A stretch of DNA of 64,000 bases, taken from contig NZ_CP064791.1 in the NCBI RefSeq assembly GCF_017094465.1, forward strand, positions 124,001-188,000. Direction: 5' to 3'. The position numbers were made by a program, and so were the translations under genes. This document shows positions 1-8,053 of the stretch, piece by piece. Each line of letters starts with the position of its first letter. The first letter of the stretch is position 1. Source of the DNA: Halapricum desulfuricans. Its GTDB lineage: Archaea; Halobacteriota; Halobacteria; Halobacteriales; Haloarculaceae. The notes beneath the pieces are model-generated. The model made no database searches and was not told the origin of the DNA. It saw nothing but the letters and a program-made list of their open reading frames with translations.

Positions 1-2
1 TC

Positions 3-917
3 GCGGAACTGGCCGGCGAATACGGACACACGGTGACCGCGATAACCGACTCGACGTCGGCCGCGACCGATCCCGACGGTCTCGATGTCGACGCTGTCCT
101 CGAACGCAAGAACACTGAGGGGATCGTCGGGACGGCGGACCCAGTGGATGCCCTCGACGCCGACTACGACGTGCTCGTGGAAGCGACGCCGACGACGCTC
201 GGCGACGCCCAGCCCGGGTTCGGCCACGTGACGGTCGCACTCGAACGGGACCGTCACGTCGTGCTGGCCAACAAGGGACCGGTCGCGGAACGCTACGGCG
301 AGGTGATGGCCCTGGCCGAAGAGAGTGCTGGCGAGGTCCGGTTCGAGGCGACGGTCGGCGGCGCGATCCCGGTGCTGTCGACGATCGAGAACTACGGTCC
401 GGGGACGATCACCGCGGCCCGGGGCGTGCTCAACGGGACCGCGAACTTCATCCTCTCGCGGATGGCCGGGGAGGGGCTGGATTACGAACACGTGCTGGCC
501 GAGGCGCAGGATCTGGGTGTCGCGGAAGCCGATCCTGCCTTCGACGTGGAAGGCACCGACGCGGCGCTGAAATTCGTCATCCTGGCGAACGTCCTCGCGG
601 CGGGCGACCGCGAGTACACCCTCGACGATGCGACCGTCGAGGGGATCGAGGCGATCCCGCCCAGTGCGCTGGAACTGGCCCGCGAAGACGGCCGGACCAT
701 TCGCCTGATCGGCGAGGTTTCGGGCGGCGAGATCCGTGTCGGACCACGGCTGGTGTCCGAACAGGCCGATCTCGCCCCGAGTGGCACCCGCAACATCGTT
801 CAGCTGGAGACCGAAAACGCGGGACGGCTTAATCTCTCGGGCCGCGGCGCGGGCGGTCCGGAGACCGCGACGGCGGTACTGTCGGACGTTACGCAACTTG
901 CCCCCCGCGCCCCGTGA
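3..917 (+). CDS. hom: Homoserine dehydrogenase, 3' part (5' end outside window)
   Basis: NAD(P)-dependent reduction of aspartate semialdehyde to homoserine, in threonine and methionine biosynthesis. The reading frame is open from base 3, upstream of the first possible GTG at 33, so the gene enters from the left and its NAD-binding glycine motif is off the window. What remains has the end of the Rossmann domain (VLVEATPTT, then VLANKGPVA) and the catalytic/dimerisation domain with the family signatures NGTANFILSRM and AEADPAFDVEGTDAALK, which include the conserved Asp and Lys that act on the substrate. There is no ACT domain at the C-terminus, as in other archaeal forms. It is a core metabolic gene, high in GC, and belongs to the chromosomal backbone rather than to the island downstream. 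Confidence 0.93.
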   Translation, partial: AELAGEYGHTVTAITDSTSAATDPDGLDVDAVLERKNTEGIVGTADPVDALDADYDVLVEATPTTLGDAQPGFGHVTVALERDRHVVLANKGPVAERYGEVMALAEESAGEVRFEATVGGAIPVLSTIENYGPGTITAARGVLNGTANFILSRMAGEGLDYEHVLAEAQDLGVAEADPAFDVEGTDAALKFVILANVLAAGDREYTLDDATVEGIEAIPPSALELAREDGRTIRLIGEVSGGEIRVGPRLVSEQADLAPSGTRNIVQLETENAGRLNLSGRGAGGPETATAVLSDVTQLAPRAP

Positions 918-975
918 CAGCAGTTGCCAAAACGCAAGACGGCGACGGGACCGCTCCTGTGCCGTATCGAAACCG

Positions 976-984
976 TTTTAATTG
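976..984 (+). promoter_or_regulatory. Archaeal TATA box of the EF-1alpha/S10 operon
   Basis: The sequence TTTTAATT is preceded by a purine/CG stretch (CGAAACCG) that fits a BRE. It lies about 50 bases before the ATG at 1032, which predicts transcription from about 1005 and a leader of roughly 27 nt. Its position argues for the start at 1032 and against an upstream in-frame start at 924, which would lie before the promoter. Confidence 0.55.
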
Positions 985-1031
985 CTTCTGCCGAAGGTTT
1001 CCGATACAGCGCCTCTGCGCGTGAGATACCA

Positions 1032-2303
1032 ATGAGCGACGACAAACCGCACCAGAACTTGGCCATCATCGGCCACGTTGACCACGGGAAGAGTACGATG
1101 GTTGGTCGGCTCCTGTACGAGACAGGATCCGTACCCGAGCACGTCATCGAACAGCACAAGGAAGAAGCAGAAGAGAAGGGCAAGGGCGGCTTCGAGTTCG
1201 CCTACGTCATGGACAACCTCGCCGAGGAGCGCGAGCGCGGGGTCACCATCGACATCGCCCACCAGGAGTTCGACACCGACGAGTACTACTTCACGATCGT
1301 CGACTGTCCGGGTCACCGCGACTTCGTGAAGAACATGATCACGGGCGCGAGCCAGGCCGACAACGCCGTGCTCGTGGTCGCCGCCGACGACGGCGTCCAG
1401 CCCCAGACTCAGGAGCACGTCTTCCTCTCGAAGACGCTGGGTATCGACGAGCTCATCGTCGCCGTGAACAAGATGGACCTCGTCGACTACAAGGAATCCT
1501 CCTACGACGAGGTCGTCGAAGAAGTCAAACAGCTCCTCAAGCAGGTCGCGTTCGACGCCGAGAAGGCGAAGTTCATCCCGACCTCCGCCTTCGAGGGCGA
1601 CAACGTCTCCGAGACCTCGGACAACACGGACTGGTACGACGGCGAGACCCTGCTGGAGGCGCTCAACGCGCTGCCTGAGCCCCAGCCGCCGACGGACGCG
1701 CCGCTGCGACTGCCGATCCAGGACGTCTACACCATCTCCGGTATCGGGACCGTCCCCGTCGGACGGATCGAGACCGGGACGATGCAGCCCGGCGACAACG
1801 TTAGCTTCCAGCCCAGCGACGTCGGCGGCGAGGTCAAGACCGTCGAAATGCACCACGAGGAAGTCCCGAGCGCGGGCCCAGGTGACAACGTCGGGTTCAA
1901 CGTTCGCGGCATCGGCAAGGACGACATCCGACGCGGTGACGTCTGTGGTCCGGCCGACGACCCGCCGACGGTCGCCGAGACCTTCCAGGCGCAGATTGTC
2001 GTCATGCAGCACCCGAGCGTGATCACTGCGGGTTACACGCCGGTCTTCCACGCCCACACCGCACAGGTCGCCTGTACGATCGAATCGATCGATCAGAAGA
2101 TCGACCCCTCGTCCGGCGAGGTCGCCGAGGAGAACCCCGACTTCATCCAGTCGGGCGACGCGGCGGTCGTCACCGTCCGTCCGCAGAAACCGCTCAGCAT
2201 CGAGCCGTCCAGCGAGATCCCCGAGCTCGGCTCCTTCGCCATCCGTGACATGGGTCAGACCATCGCGGCCGGCAAGGTCCTGAGCGTCGACGAGCGCGAA
2301 TAA
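1032..2303 (+). CDS. tuf: Translation elongation factor EF-1alpha (aEF1A)
   Basis: GTPase that delivers aminoacyl-tRNA to the ribosomal A site. The 423-residue length is normal for archaea. G1 is GHVDHGKS at residues 14-21, followed by the switch region GVTIDIA, G3 DCPGH, G4 NKMD and G5 TSA; domains II and III follow ([18 protein letters not shown] and the C-terminal barrel). The start is ATG 1032 (MSDDKPHQN), matched by the TATA box near 976; the open frame extends to 924 but that part precedes the promoter. The stop codon overlaps the first base of rpsJ by one nucleotide, so the two are translated together. This is a core housekeeping gene. Confidence 0.98.
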   Translation: MSDDKPHQNLAIIGHVDHGKSTMVGRLLYETGSVPEHVIEQHKEEAEEKGKGGFEFAYVMDNLAEERERGVTIDIAHQEFDTDEYYFTIVDCPGHRDFVKNMITGASQADNAVLVVAADDGVQPQTQEHVFLSKTLGIDELIVAVNKMDLVDYKESSYDEVVEEVKQLLKQVAFDAEKAKFIPTSAFEGDNVSETSDNTDWYDGETLLEALNALPEPQPPTDAPLRLPIQDVYTISGIGTVPVGRIETGTMQPGDNVSFQPSDVGGEVKTVEMHHEEVPSAGPGDNVGFNVRGIGKDDIRRGDVCGPADDPPTVAETFQAQIVVMQHPSVITAGYTPVFHAHTAQVACTIESIDQKIDPSSGEVAEENPDFIQSGDAAVVTVRPQKPLSIEPSSEIPELGSFAIRDMGQTIAAGKVLSVDERE

Positions 2304-2611
2304 TGCAGCAAGCACGCGTTCGGCTCGCGGGCACCAGTCCGGACGATCTGGACGACATCTGCGACGACGTCCGCGAGATCGCGAACAAGACCGGCGTCAA
2401 ACTCAGCGGTCCCGTTCCGCTGCCGACCAAGACGCTGGAAGTGCCGGCCCGGAAGTCCCCTGACGGAGAGGGGACGGCCACCTGGGAGCACTGGGAGATG
2501 CGCGTCCACAAGCGGCTGATCGACATCGACGCCGACGAACGGGCGCTGCGCCAGCTGATGCGCATCCAGGTCCCCAACGACGTCTCCATCGAGATCGTCC
2601 TCGAGGACTGA
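2303..2611 (+). CDS. rpsJ: 30S ribosomal protein S10 (uS10)
   Basis: Component of the 30S head. It is 102 residues, the usual archaeal length, and carries the uS10 signatures GPVPLPTK and HKRLIDI. The ATG shares a base with the stop codon of EF-1alpha (TAATG), the standard EF-1alpha/S10 pairing of archaea, and the two form one operon. Nothing is unusual in it. Confidence 0.97.
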   Translation: MQQARVRLAGTSPDDLDDICDDVREIANKTGVKLSGPVPLPTKTLEVPARKSPDGEGTATWEHWEMRVHKRLIDIDADERALRQLMRIQVPNDVSIEIVLED

Positions 2612-2710
2612 TCCGCGTCGACGGTTCACGCCTGGCACTGCCCGATCAGGGTCTCACGCGCAGGGGAATCGCATCATTCAAACACCTGCGCTTCGTGGGA
2701 CGATATACGC

Positions 2711-2782
2711 GGGCCGGTAGATCAGTGGCAGATCGCTTCCTTCGCAAGGAAGAGGCCCGGGGTTCAAATCCCCGCCGGTCCA
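2711..2782 (+). tRNA. tRNA-Ala (anticodon CGC)
   Basis: A full cloverleaf folds. The acceptor stem is GGGCCGG (2711-2717) with CCGGTCC (2775-2781) and contains the G3:U70 wobble pair that identifies alanine tRNAs; the discriminator base is A at 2782. The D arm is GATC/GATC. The anticodon stem CTTCC/GGAAG encloses loop TTCGCAA with anticodon CGC at 2743-2745. The T arm is CGGGG-TTCAAAT-CCCCG. No intron is seen and CCA is not encoded. It lies 99 bases after rpsJ. I found no second copy of its 3' end in the window, so there is no sign that the island used this tRNA as its attachment site. Confidence 0.95.
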
Positions 2783-3275
2783 CTCACCCTTTCGCTTCTC
2801 CTCGAATAAACGGTAATAGCGGCACAAGAGATCCGCCAGCACCGATCTTCTCTGGAGTCGAAATCGGGGTATCCGGGCCACGGCCCAAATCGATGCATTC
2901 GCATAGCCGTGTGCATCTCTTGGCGGTTTGCTTGCTGCTGTCTGCTTTGCGTCTGCGGGCATCGCCGGTTCACGTTCATTCGCTGCTTTTCGTCCCGGCA
3001 ACTGGCCCCGGGTACTGTCGTATTGCCACGCTCACGCCGGACTCGCGCCCGGAGTACTGCACTCGCTCGCGAGCGCCCGGCTGCACGTCCGGGAGGATCA
3101 CCCGCGTGACACGGAGTCCAGTTCTGTCGTCGCAGCTGAACGGCGGCAGATGTGTTTCGCGCAATCACTGGGCTCCAAACGGACTGGCAGCCGGTCGCCC
3201 CGTCCGCTGGAAACACTCTGCCGAAGTGTTTCTCGATATCCTGTCGTCGGGAACCTGCCAGTTACCCGGACGTCG

Positions 3276-3295
3276 AATTTCATTTCCGAGAATCA
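3276..3295 (+). repeat. Direct repeat copy 1 upstream of pilin gene
   Basis: Core ATTTCATTTCCGAGAATCA. It matches the copy at 3400-3419 at 19 of 20 positions (C/T change) with 124 bases between repeat starts. The pair sits upstream of the pilin promoter and could bind a regulator or be leftover insertion ends. Confidence 0.55.
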
Positions 3296-3399
3296 AAGCT
3301 CTCGAAACAGGTCAAATTCCACTCTGAGTGCTATTAAAACCACAAGAGGGCAATTCTTTCTATCTCGCTCATGAACAGCAACGCTGCACATACGCAGTC

Positions 3400-3419
3400 A
3401 ATTTCATTTCTGAGAATCA
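3400..3419 (+). repeat. Direct repeat copy 2 upstream of pilin gene
   Basis: Second copy of the repeat at 3276-3295. It ends about 35 bases before the TATA-like element at 3454, a position where archaeal activators or repressors commonly bind. The function is inferred only from position. Confidence 0.55.
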
Positions 3420-3514
3420 TCTTCTCGCTGCGAAAGTGGGAAATCGTCCGTAGTTTTTATGCTCCGTCCAGTGAACACCACTGACCACGCACGCTGACGC
3501 GTGCGGGACCAACA

Positions 3515-3949
3515 ATGGACATCAAGAAATTCTTCACAGACGACGACGCCGTGAGTCCGGTTATCGGCGTGATCCTCATGGTCGCGATCACGGTGATTCT
3601 CGCGGCCGTCATCGCATCGTTCGTGCTCGGACTGGGCGACTCGACGAACACGACGCCGACCGCCGACTTCGATTTTGAATATAATAACAGTGGTGCAAAC
3701 GAAGTGGTCATCACGCACAATACGGGTGACACAATCGACGCAGACCGCGTGACGGTCAAAGTGGATGGCACCGAAGTCGGCAGTGGTGGTTACAATTTCT
3801 CCTCAGGCAGTGGCTTCTCAGGTGATATCTCCTCCGGATCTTCAGTTAACGTAACAGGATTTTCCGGAGGAGAGCAAGTCACCGTCACGTGGAACTCTGA
3901 AGATCAGGAATCCTCGTCGACGCTCGGCGAGTACACAGTCCCGAACTAA
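3515..3949 (+). CDS. Type IV pilin-like protein (archaeal pilin N-terminal domain)
   Basis: Probable subunit of a surface adhesion pilus. It is 144 residues. The N-terminus is a short charged leader followed by VSPVIGVILMVAITVILAAV, the hallmark of haloarchaeal pilins (Pfam Arch_PilN family), which combines the prepilin-peptidase processing region with the hydrophobic assembly helix at about residues 12-40. The rest is a Ser/Gly/Thr-rich beta domain with several N-x-S/T sites that could be glycosylated, and no cysteines. The start ATG 3515 follows a TATA-like element at 3454-3460. It stands alone, which is common for haloarchaeal pilins, and its partners pilB and pilC are not in the window. 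Confidence 0.88.
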   Translation: MDIKKFFTDDDAVSPVIGVILMVAITVILAAVIASFVLGLGDSTNTTPTADFDFEYNNSGANEVVITHNTGDTIDADRVTVKVDGTEVGSGGYNFSSGSGFSGDISSGSSVNVTGFSGGEQVTVTWNSEDQESSSTLGEYTVPN

Positions 3950-4268
3950 CGACCTCTAACATCCACCCCAACTTGGGTGGTCTACTCGTGACAACTCCCG
4001 ATAGAGATATCCATATCAAATGGGGTTTCTCACATCGAGATCGTTCCGACGATCCTCCGGCGCTACTTCAGCGTGGGGTCCGTTCGCTGTAGCACTTTCT
4101 CACCCGTGCGGACGATCATCTGTGTCACTCTTACTCCGGGATGGAACGCTAACTCGATGAATACGGTTCATCGCTCAGTTGTTTCTACCAATTCGCAACC
4201 CCCGATACGCTAATTGTGAAAGAGGATCCTGCCACAGCTATACAAACCTGACCACCTACTGCAGTCGT
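3950..4268 (+). other. Intergenic region, pilin to amidohydrolase
   Basis: No gene seen in 319 bases. A possible weak hairpin lies near 4060-4095 (CAGCG pairing with CGCTG, with outer GCTA and TAGC arms), which might end the pilin transcript. The reading frame of the next gene is open from 4179 but has no haloarchaeal character before ATG 4269. Confidence 0.4.
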
Positions 4269-5135
4269 ATGCGCCTGGTCGATACACACACGCACGCTTG
4301 GGGGCCCGATACAGCCGACTTGCCCTGGCACAGTGCCGATCTCCCGCCGGAGTGGTCCGGCCCGTATCCCCACGCGGATCTCGTCGCCGACATGGATGCG
4401 GCCGAAGTCGACGAAGCGGTGTTGCAGCCGACGACGATCTACGGCCGCGACGAACGAGCCAACGAGTACACGCTCCGGACGATCGAGGCTCATCCCGAAC
4501 GCCTGTGGGGCGTGGGTGTCATGGAGTATTTCCAGGACGAACCCGATCTCCGACAGGCTGTTCGCCGCGTGATCGGTCACGAACGGATGCTCGGGATTCG
4601 GTTCCACGCCGCCTTCGAGTACGGGGAGACGCCCGGTGAGATGGATCGACAGGCGGACTGGATCGCCGACGATGCGCTCGATCCGCTGTACGACGAGCTC
4701 GCCACGCAGGATGCGGCCGTGTTCGTCCTCGCGAAACCCGGGCAGTACTCTCTGCTCGCTGCGCTCGCAGCGGCCAATCCCGATGTCACGTTTGTCCTCG
4801 AACATATGGGCTGGCCTGACGAGGGGATGAGCCCCGACGAAGAGCCCTGGACCGATATCGAGACGCTGGCGGAGCGTGAGAACGTCTACGTCAAGGTAAG
4901 CTCGATTCCGAGGGCGTCGGGAGATGCCTGGCCTTACGAGGCTGCCGGGCTGTTTGTCCGGAAACTCCTGTCGTGGTTCGGTCCCGAGCGCCTCATGATC
5001 GGCTCGGATTACCCCTGGCTGGACGACTGGGCGTCCTATCGAGCGTGTCTCTCCTGGCCGGAAGCCGCCGAGTACCTCTCCGCTCGGGATCTGTCGTGGC
5101 TCTCCTATCGGACGTTCGAGACGCTTCGGGAGTGA
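4269..5135 (+). CDS. Amidohydrolase-2 family metal-dependent hydrolase
   Basis: TIM-barrel hydrolase of the COG3618/Amidohydrolase_2 family, substrate unknown. It is 288 residues from ATG 4269. It opens with the metal-binding motif DTHTHAWG (H-x-H), then has a buried RFHAAFEYGE strand, FVLEHMGWP with the conserved His, KVSSI, and the closing GSDYPW motif whose Asp is the usual catalytic or metal residue. The N-terminus chosen begins right at the first barrel strand (MRLVDTHTHA), as in relatives; the frame is open for 90 bases further upstream but that part is not protein-like. It is not visibly in an operon. It is the last backbone-like gene before the integrase. Confidence 0.85.
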   Translation: MRLVDTHTHAWGPDTADLPWHSADLPPEWSGPYPHADLVADMDAAEVDEAVLQPTTIYGRDERANEYTLRTIEAHPERLWGVGVMEYFQDEPDLRQAVRRVIGHERMLGIRFHAAFEYGETPGEMDRQADWIADDALDPLYDELATQDAAVFVLAKPGQYSLLAALAAANPDVTFVLEHMGWPDEGMSPDEEPWTDIETLAERENVYVKVSSIPRASGDAWPYEAAGLFVRKLLSWFGPERLMIGSDYPWLDDWASYRACLSWPEAAEYLSARDLSWLSYRTFETLRE

Positions 5136-5265
5136 CACTGGCACCGCTCCCTACCGACTACCTGCGTTTTCTCGCCCCTCTCTTAGAATCGAATACCGGT
5201 TCTTCAGCTACTAAAGGGGTTATTATCGGCCGAATTTGATCGGCTCATAATCGGACAGAATTGTG

Positions 5266-5279
5266 ATGGGCCCTGCCGG
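5266..5279 (+). repeat. tRNA-3'-end-like direct repeat, copy 1
   Basis: ATGGGCCCTGCCGG followed by ATTGTGAACC. Read on the other strand it is GGTTCACAAT-CCGGCAGGGCCCA, similar to a tRNA T-loop plus acceptor end. It is identical over 14 bases to 5378-5391. Confidence 0.45.
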
Positions 5280-5377
5280 ATTGTGAACCTCGCCGACGGC
5301 TCGCGGACGCTCGCCGCCGTCTGGTTCAAATCCTCGGGCAACACGATTCGCTCCTCACGTCCGTTCGTCGCAGAATC

Positions 5378-5391
5378 ATGGGCCCTGCCGG
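5378..5391 (+). repeat. tRNA-3'-end-like direct repeat, copy 2
   Basis: Second copy of the 14-base repeat, 112 bases downstream of the first and about 110 bases before the integrase start. Both are preceded by CAGAAT. A possible remnant of an attachment site. Confidence 0.45.
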
Positions 5392-5501
5392 GGAACATCC
5401 GCAGGATGCATGGCTATGAGCTAGCTATTCAGCCGCGTATCAGGTGCTGAGACGGCCGGTGAGAGAGAGCCCCTGTTTTCGAGCCTTCGGGAGACCGTAG
5501 A

Positions 5502-6515
5502 ATGACAGACGAACTCGAACCACTGGCACCCAGCACAGGCAAGCAAATGTATCTCGACGAACGCCGCCACGAACTCACTGAGGCGACTATCCAGTCGCAC
5601 GGCTATCGTCTCAAGCAGTTCGTGTTGTGGTGCGAGGATGATGGCATCGACAATCTGAACAACCTCTCCGGGCGCGACATCCACCGGTTTCGGGTCAAGC
5701 GCCGCGAAGAAGACGGCCTAGCGACGGCCAGTATGAAAGGTCAACTGGCGACGTTACGGATGTTCTTGCGATTCTGCGCGAGCATCGACGCGGTTACCCC
5801 GGGTCTCGACGAGAAGATCATCCTCCCGACGACCACCGCTGAGGATGCACGTGATGAGTTGATCACAGCTGACCGAGCTAATGAGATTCTCGACCATCTC
5901 CAACAGTATCGATACGCGACCTTGGAGCACGCGCTACTCGAAGTCCTGTGGCACACTGGACTGCGGGTCGGTGCTGCAACCGGGCTGGACGTATCTGACT
6001 ACGACTCCGACGAACGATCTTTGGAGCTGAGTCACCGGCCAGATACCGGGACGACGCTGAAGAATCAGGGGAGTGGTGAACGCTTCGTGGCGCTGAGCGA
6101 GCGCGTCTGCGACGTCCTCGACGATTGGATCTCTGTGAATCATCCTGGCGCTGAGGACGATTACGGCCGCGATCCACTCTTTGCCACCCAGCGCTCACGA
6201 CTGAGCAGGAATCGGGCCAGGTCGATCGCCTACCAGTACACACGACCCTGCGTATACAGCGATAGATGTCCGCACGACCGTGAGATCGAGGAGTGTGAAG
6301 CACGGCCAACCTCGCAGGCACACTCGTGTCCCTCAGCGCTGAGCCCCCATCCCTTTCGCCGCGGGGCGATAACCTACCATCTTCAAGAAGACACGCCGGA
6401 ACCGGTCGTCCGTGACCGGATGGATGTTAGTATGGACGTGATCGACCGGCATTACGACCAACGGGCACCACAAGAGAAGTTGAGACAGCGGCGACAGTAC
6501 CTGCCTGATCAATAG
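5502..6515 (+). CDS. Tyrosine recombinase/integrase (XerC/D-like)
   Basis: Site-specific recombinase that probably moved an element of this accessory region. It is 337 residues. A SAM-like core-binding domain (about residues 15-95) is followed by the catalytic domain with R155 in HTGLRVG, H283 and R286 in HPFRRG, and the nucleophile Y318 in DRHYDQR, so the main catalytic set is present. Between the strands is an insertion with four cysteines (C250, C256, C265, C276) that may bind zinc; the second integrase at 12204 has a similar insertion, so both belong to one haloarchaeal branch. It lies just inside the point where base composition changes, next to tRNA-like repeats. Confidence 0.92.
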   Translation: MTDELEPLAPSTGKQMYLDERRHELTEATIQSHGYRLKQFVLWCEDDGIDNLNNLSGRDIHRFRVKRREEDGLATASMKGQLATLRMFLRFCASIDAVTPGLDEKIILPTTTAEDARDELITADRANEILDHLQQYRYATLEHALLEVLWHTGLRVGAATGLDVSDYDSDERSLELSHRPDTGTTLKNQGSGERFVALSERVCDVLDDWISVNHPGAEDDYGRDPLFATQRSRLSRNRARSIAYQYTRPCVYSDRCPHDREIEECEARPTSQAHSCPSALSPHPFRRGAITYHLQEDTPEPVVRDRMDVSMDVIDRHYDQRAPQEKLRQRRQYLPDQ

Positions 6516-7048
6516 CTCAGGCCCGTTAGAAAGGATTGAGTGCTGAACTGGTGACCGTGTTGGAAATCCTCATCCAGTAACCGTTTTGGAAAGTCTTGAT
6601 ACAGGGCGCGTACCGGCCAATAAATTTAGTGAATGGAAAGTTGTGGAATTAACTGAGGGAGTTATTGGAGTGGTCTGCATAACATTTGAGCGTTCAATCA
6701 GGCTCCTGGGGCCATAGAGGCTACAAAATCGCTGGACGCGGACGTAGCTGGTTCGACTTGATGATCAGTGAACGTGCAAAGGTGGCGCTGACCACTCGAA
6801 TAGCTCCCTCACCTGTATTCCGACCAAGGACCGATGAAGTGACTAGCATAGCGCGATCAGACATCTCGTGTCCAAATTTCGGATTTATTATATATTTGCT
6901 CTTGCGTAGCACATTGTTGATTACTTGCTGTCGTGCGATTCCTGTCTCCACTCCTGAAACTCTATCGGACCATAGAGATGTTCAACCCAGGGCCCGTCGG
7001 CTACCGCTACATGCAGTGACGGTATCAACCATCTTCTTCACAAGAACA
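6516..7048 (-). other. Low-coding, AT-rich transition region
   Basis: About 530 bases between the integrase and the GHMP gene. The longest open frames (plus 6686-7162, minus 6721-6951) have unlikely composition. One short minus-strand segment at 6921-7037 reads like the tail of a real protein and is listed separately. Base composition falls sharply here. Confidence 0.4.
6921..7037 (-). pseudogene. Possible 3' remnant of an unknown gene
   Basis: A minus-strand stop-to-stop segment of 38 codons with no start codon. It reads with strongly protein-like composition (VADGPWVEHLYGPIEFQEW) and ends in TAA at 6921. Its frame is closed upstream by TGA at 7038-7040. It lies directly downstream of the GHMP gene in the same direction and may be the eroded end of a neighbour lost by recombination. 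I do not recognise the family. Confidence 0.25.
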
Positions 7049-7963
7049 TTATCGATCTGTGAATTCTGCGCCAGTGGTCGAAGCTTCTGTGTCTATACTT
7101 TTCACCCCATCATACTCTATATCTATTGGATCTGGGGATATCACAAAAACAGCTGGTCCTAATGACGACATGCCAGCAGCGTATCCCATTTCTTGCAACT
7201 CATTAACTAAAGATAGTGAATCTGGTTGTCTCTTTATCTCTCTTTTTTTGAAACCAATGAACTGCATCGAATTTATTGCTTCTCGAAACAATATATAATC
7301 ACCCTGTGCGATACTCGGAATCAATTTCATTAGTATTATATGTGAAAGTTTCTGCACCTCATCTATAGGAATAGGACATCCTTCTTCAAATACTGTGAGT
7401 TCGTCAGAACCATGAGCACCAACTGAATCTGGAAGGAATATCTTGATATGCCAATCTGGAAACTCTAACCTGGATAATACTGGTGGCGGTGGCACATCAG
7501 ATGCTGCTGAGGGTAAGAATCCGCTCTTACTATCTAAACTATGACCTCCATCCAAAATGAATCCCCCTTCAGAGAATACTGCTGTACCAATACCTGATGT
7601 GCCACCACGTCCTACAACTTCAGCCATAGTCCTCGTAGACAATTTTTTGTCGTTGATCTCCGCTACAGCAAATCCTACGGCCAGAGAAAGTTGAGTCCCC
7701 CATCCCAGTCCTCTATGTGGCGGAATAGTTTGTCGTATTGTTATTTTAACTGGATCTAAACCGTATTCTTGAATAACCGCAGTTGCTGCTGTCTTCGCTC
7801 GCTCTCGCTTAGGCCCCTGTACTTGGAGAATATCGGATTCCTCAGCTTCTATCACAATACCAGGATATTTTAAACCGAGGCCTATCCCGCCATCCACACG
7901 GTTCGATTCACGGCTTAGATCAATTAACCCGAAGTGTAATCTGCATCCGGTTTCTATTTTCAT
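7049..7963 (-). CDS. GHMP-fold protein of the beta-RFAP synthase family
   Basis: The family's known reaction condenses p-hydroxy- or p-aminobenzoate with PRPP in methanopterin biosynthesis; whether this copy does that is open. It is 304 residues from MKIETGCRLHFGLIDL. Motifs match the family: RLHFGLIDL near the N-terminus, the glycine-rich GHMP loop PPHRGLGWGTQLSLAV and GRGGTSGIGTAVFSEGGF. The frame extends to 8053, but MKIE... at 7963 starts where relatives do. It is AT-rich compared with core genes and divergent from a Ham1-like gene and a P-loop kinase, with 90 bases between the start codons that must hold both promoters. With these neighbours it may handle a modified nucleotide or a ribosylated cofactor. 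Confidence 0.75.
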   Translation of the reverse strand: MKIETGCRLHFGLIDLSRESNRVDGGIGLGLKYPGIVIEAEESDILQVQGPKRERAKTAATAVIQEYGLDPVKITIRQTIPPHRGLGWGTQLSLAVGFAVAEINDKKLSTRTMAEVVGRGGTSGIGTAVFSEGGFILDGGHSLDSKSGFLPSAASDVPPPPVLSRLEFPDWHIKIFLPDSVGAHGSDELTVFEEGCPIPIDEVQKLSHIILMKLIPSIAQGDYILFREAINSMQFIGFKKREIKRQPDSLSLVNELQEMGYAAGMSSLGPAVFVISPDPIDIEYDGVKSIDTEASTTGAEFTDR

Positions 7964-8053
7964 GGCAAGTGACTTGACACGCTCCACAAAACGAGGGGAG
8001 AAATAATATATGTACTGCCCTGAAAGTGTGAGGCGTAAGAACCACATCCACAT

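Larger units (their letters stand above)
2783..3514 (+). other. Non-coding stretch before the pilin gene
   Basis: About 730 bases with no convincing gene. The open frames here are short, have no haloarchaeal amino-acid bias and match nothing recognisable. The right part holds a 20-base near-perfect direct repeat (3276-3295 and 3400-3419, listed separately) and a TATA-like TTTTTAT at 3454-3460 about 55 bases before the pilin ATG. Confidence 0.5.
5136..5501 (+). other. Non-coding island edge with tRNA-like fragments
   Basis: This stretch lies between the last backbone gene and the integrase. It contains two copies of ATGGGCCCTGCCGG (5266 and 5378) whose reverse complement resembles the acceptor and T-stem 3' end of a tRNA, and a T-loop-like GGTTCAAATCC near 5321. 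None folds into a full tRNA. Integrases of haloarchaeal elements insert into tRNA 3' ends, so this may be a degenerate attachment region; that is inference. Confidence 0.4.

Noticed and set aside
978-2315. A 445-codon open frame on the minus strand across EF-1alpha
   Set aside because: It is the antisense shadow of a strongly conserved GC-rich gene; its Val/Asp/Leu/Arg-rich composition is the usual artefact.
2711-2782. tRNA-Ala as the attachment site of the island
   Set aside because: No second copy of its 3' end was found in the window, and backbone-like genes follow it for another 2.5 kb.
2695-3327. A 210-codon plus-strand frame after rpsJ
   Set aside because: It runs through the tRNA-Ala gene, has no haloarchaeal amino-acid bias, and has competing frames of similar quality.
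4185-5144. A 319-codon minus-strand frame opposite the amidohydrolase
   Set aside because: Antisense shadow; the plus-strand product carries complete family motifs.
5318-5345. GGTTCAAATCC as a complete tRNA
   Set aside because: The T stem does not pair and no D or anticodon arm can be folded around it.
6686-7162. A 158-codon plus-strand frame
   Set aside because: It overlaps the end of the GHMP gene, lacks acidic bias, and has no recognisable domain.
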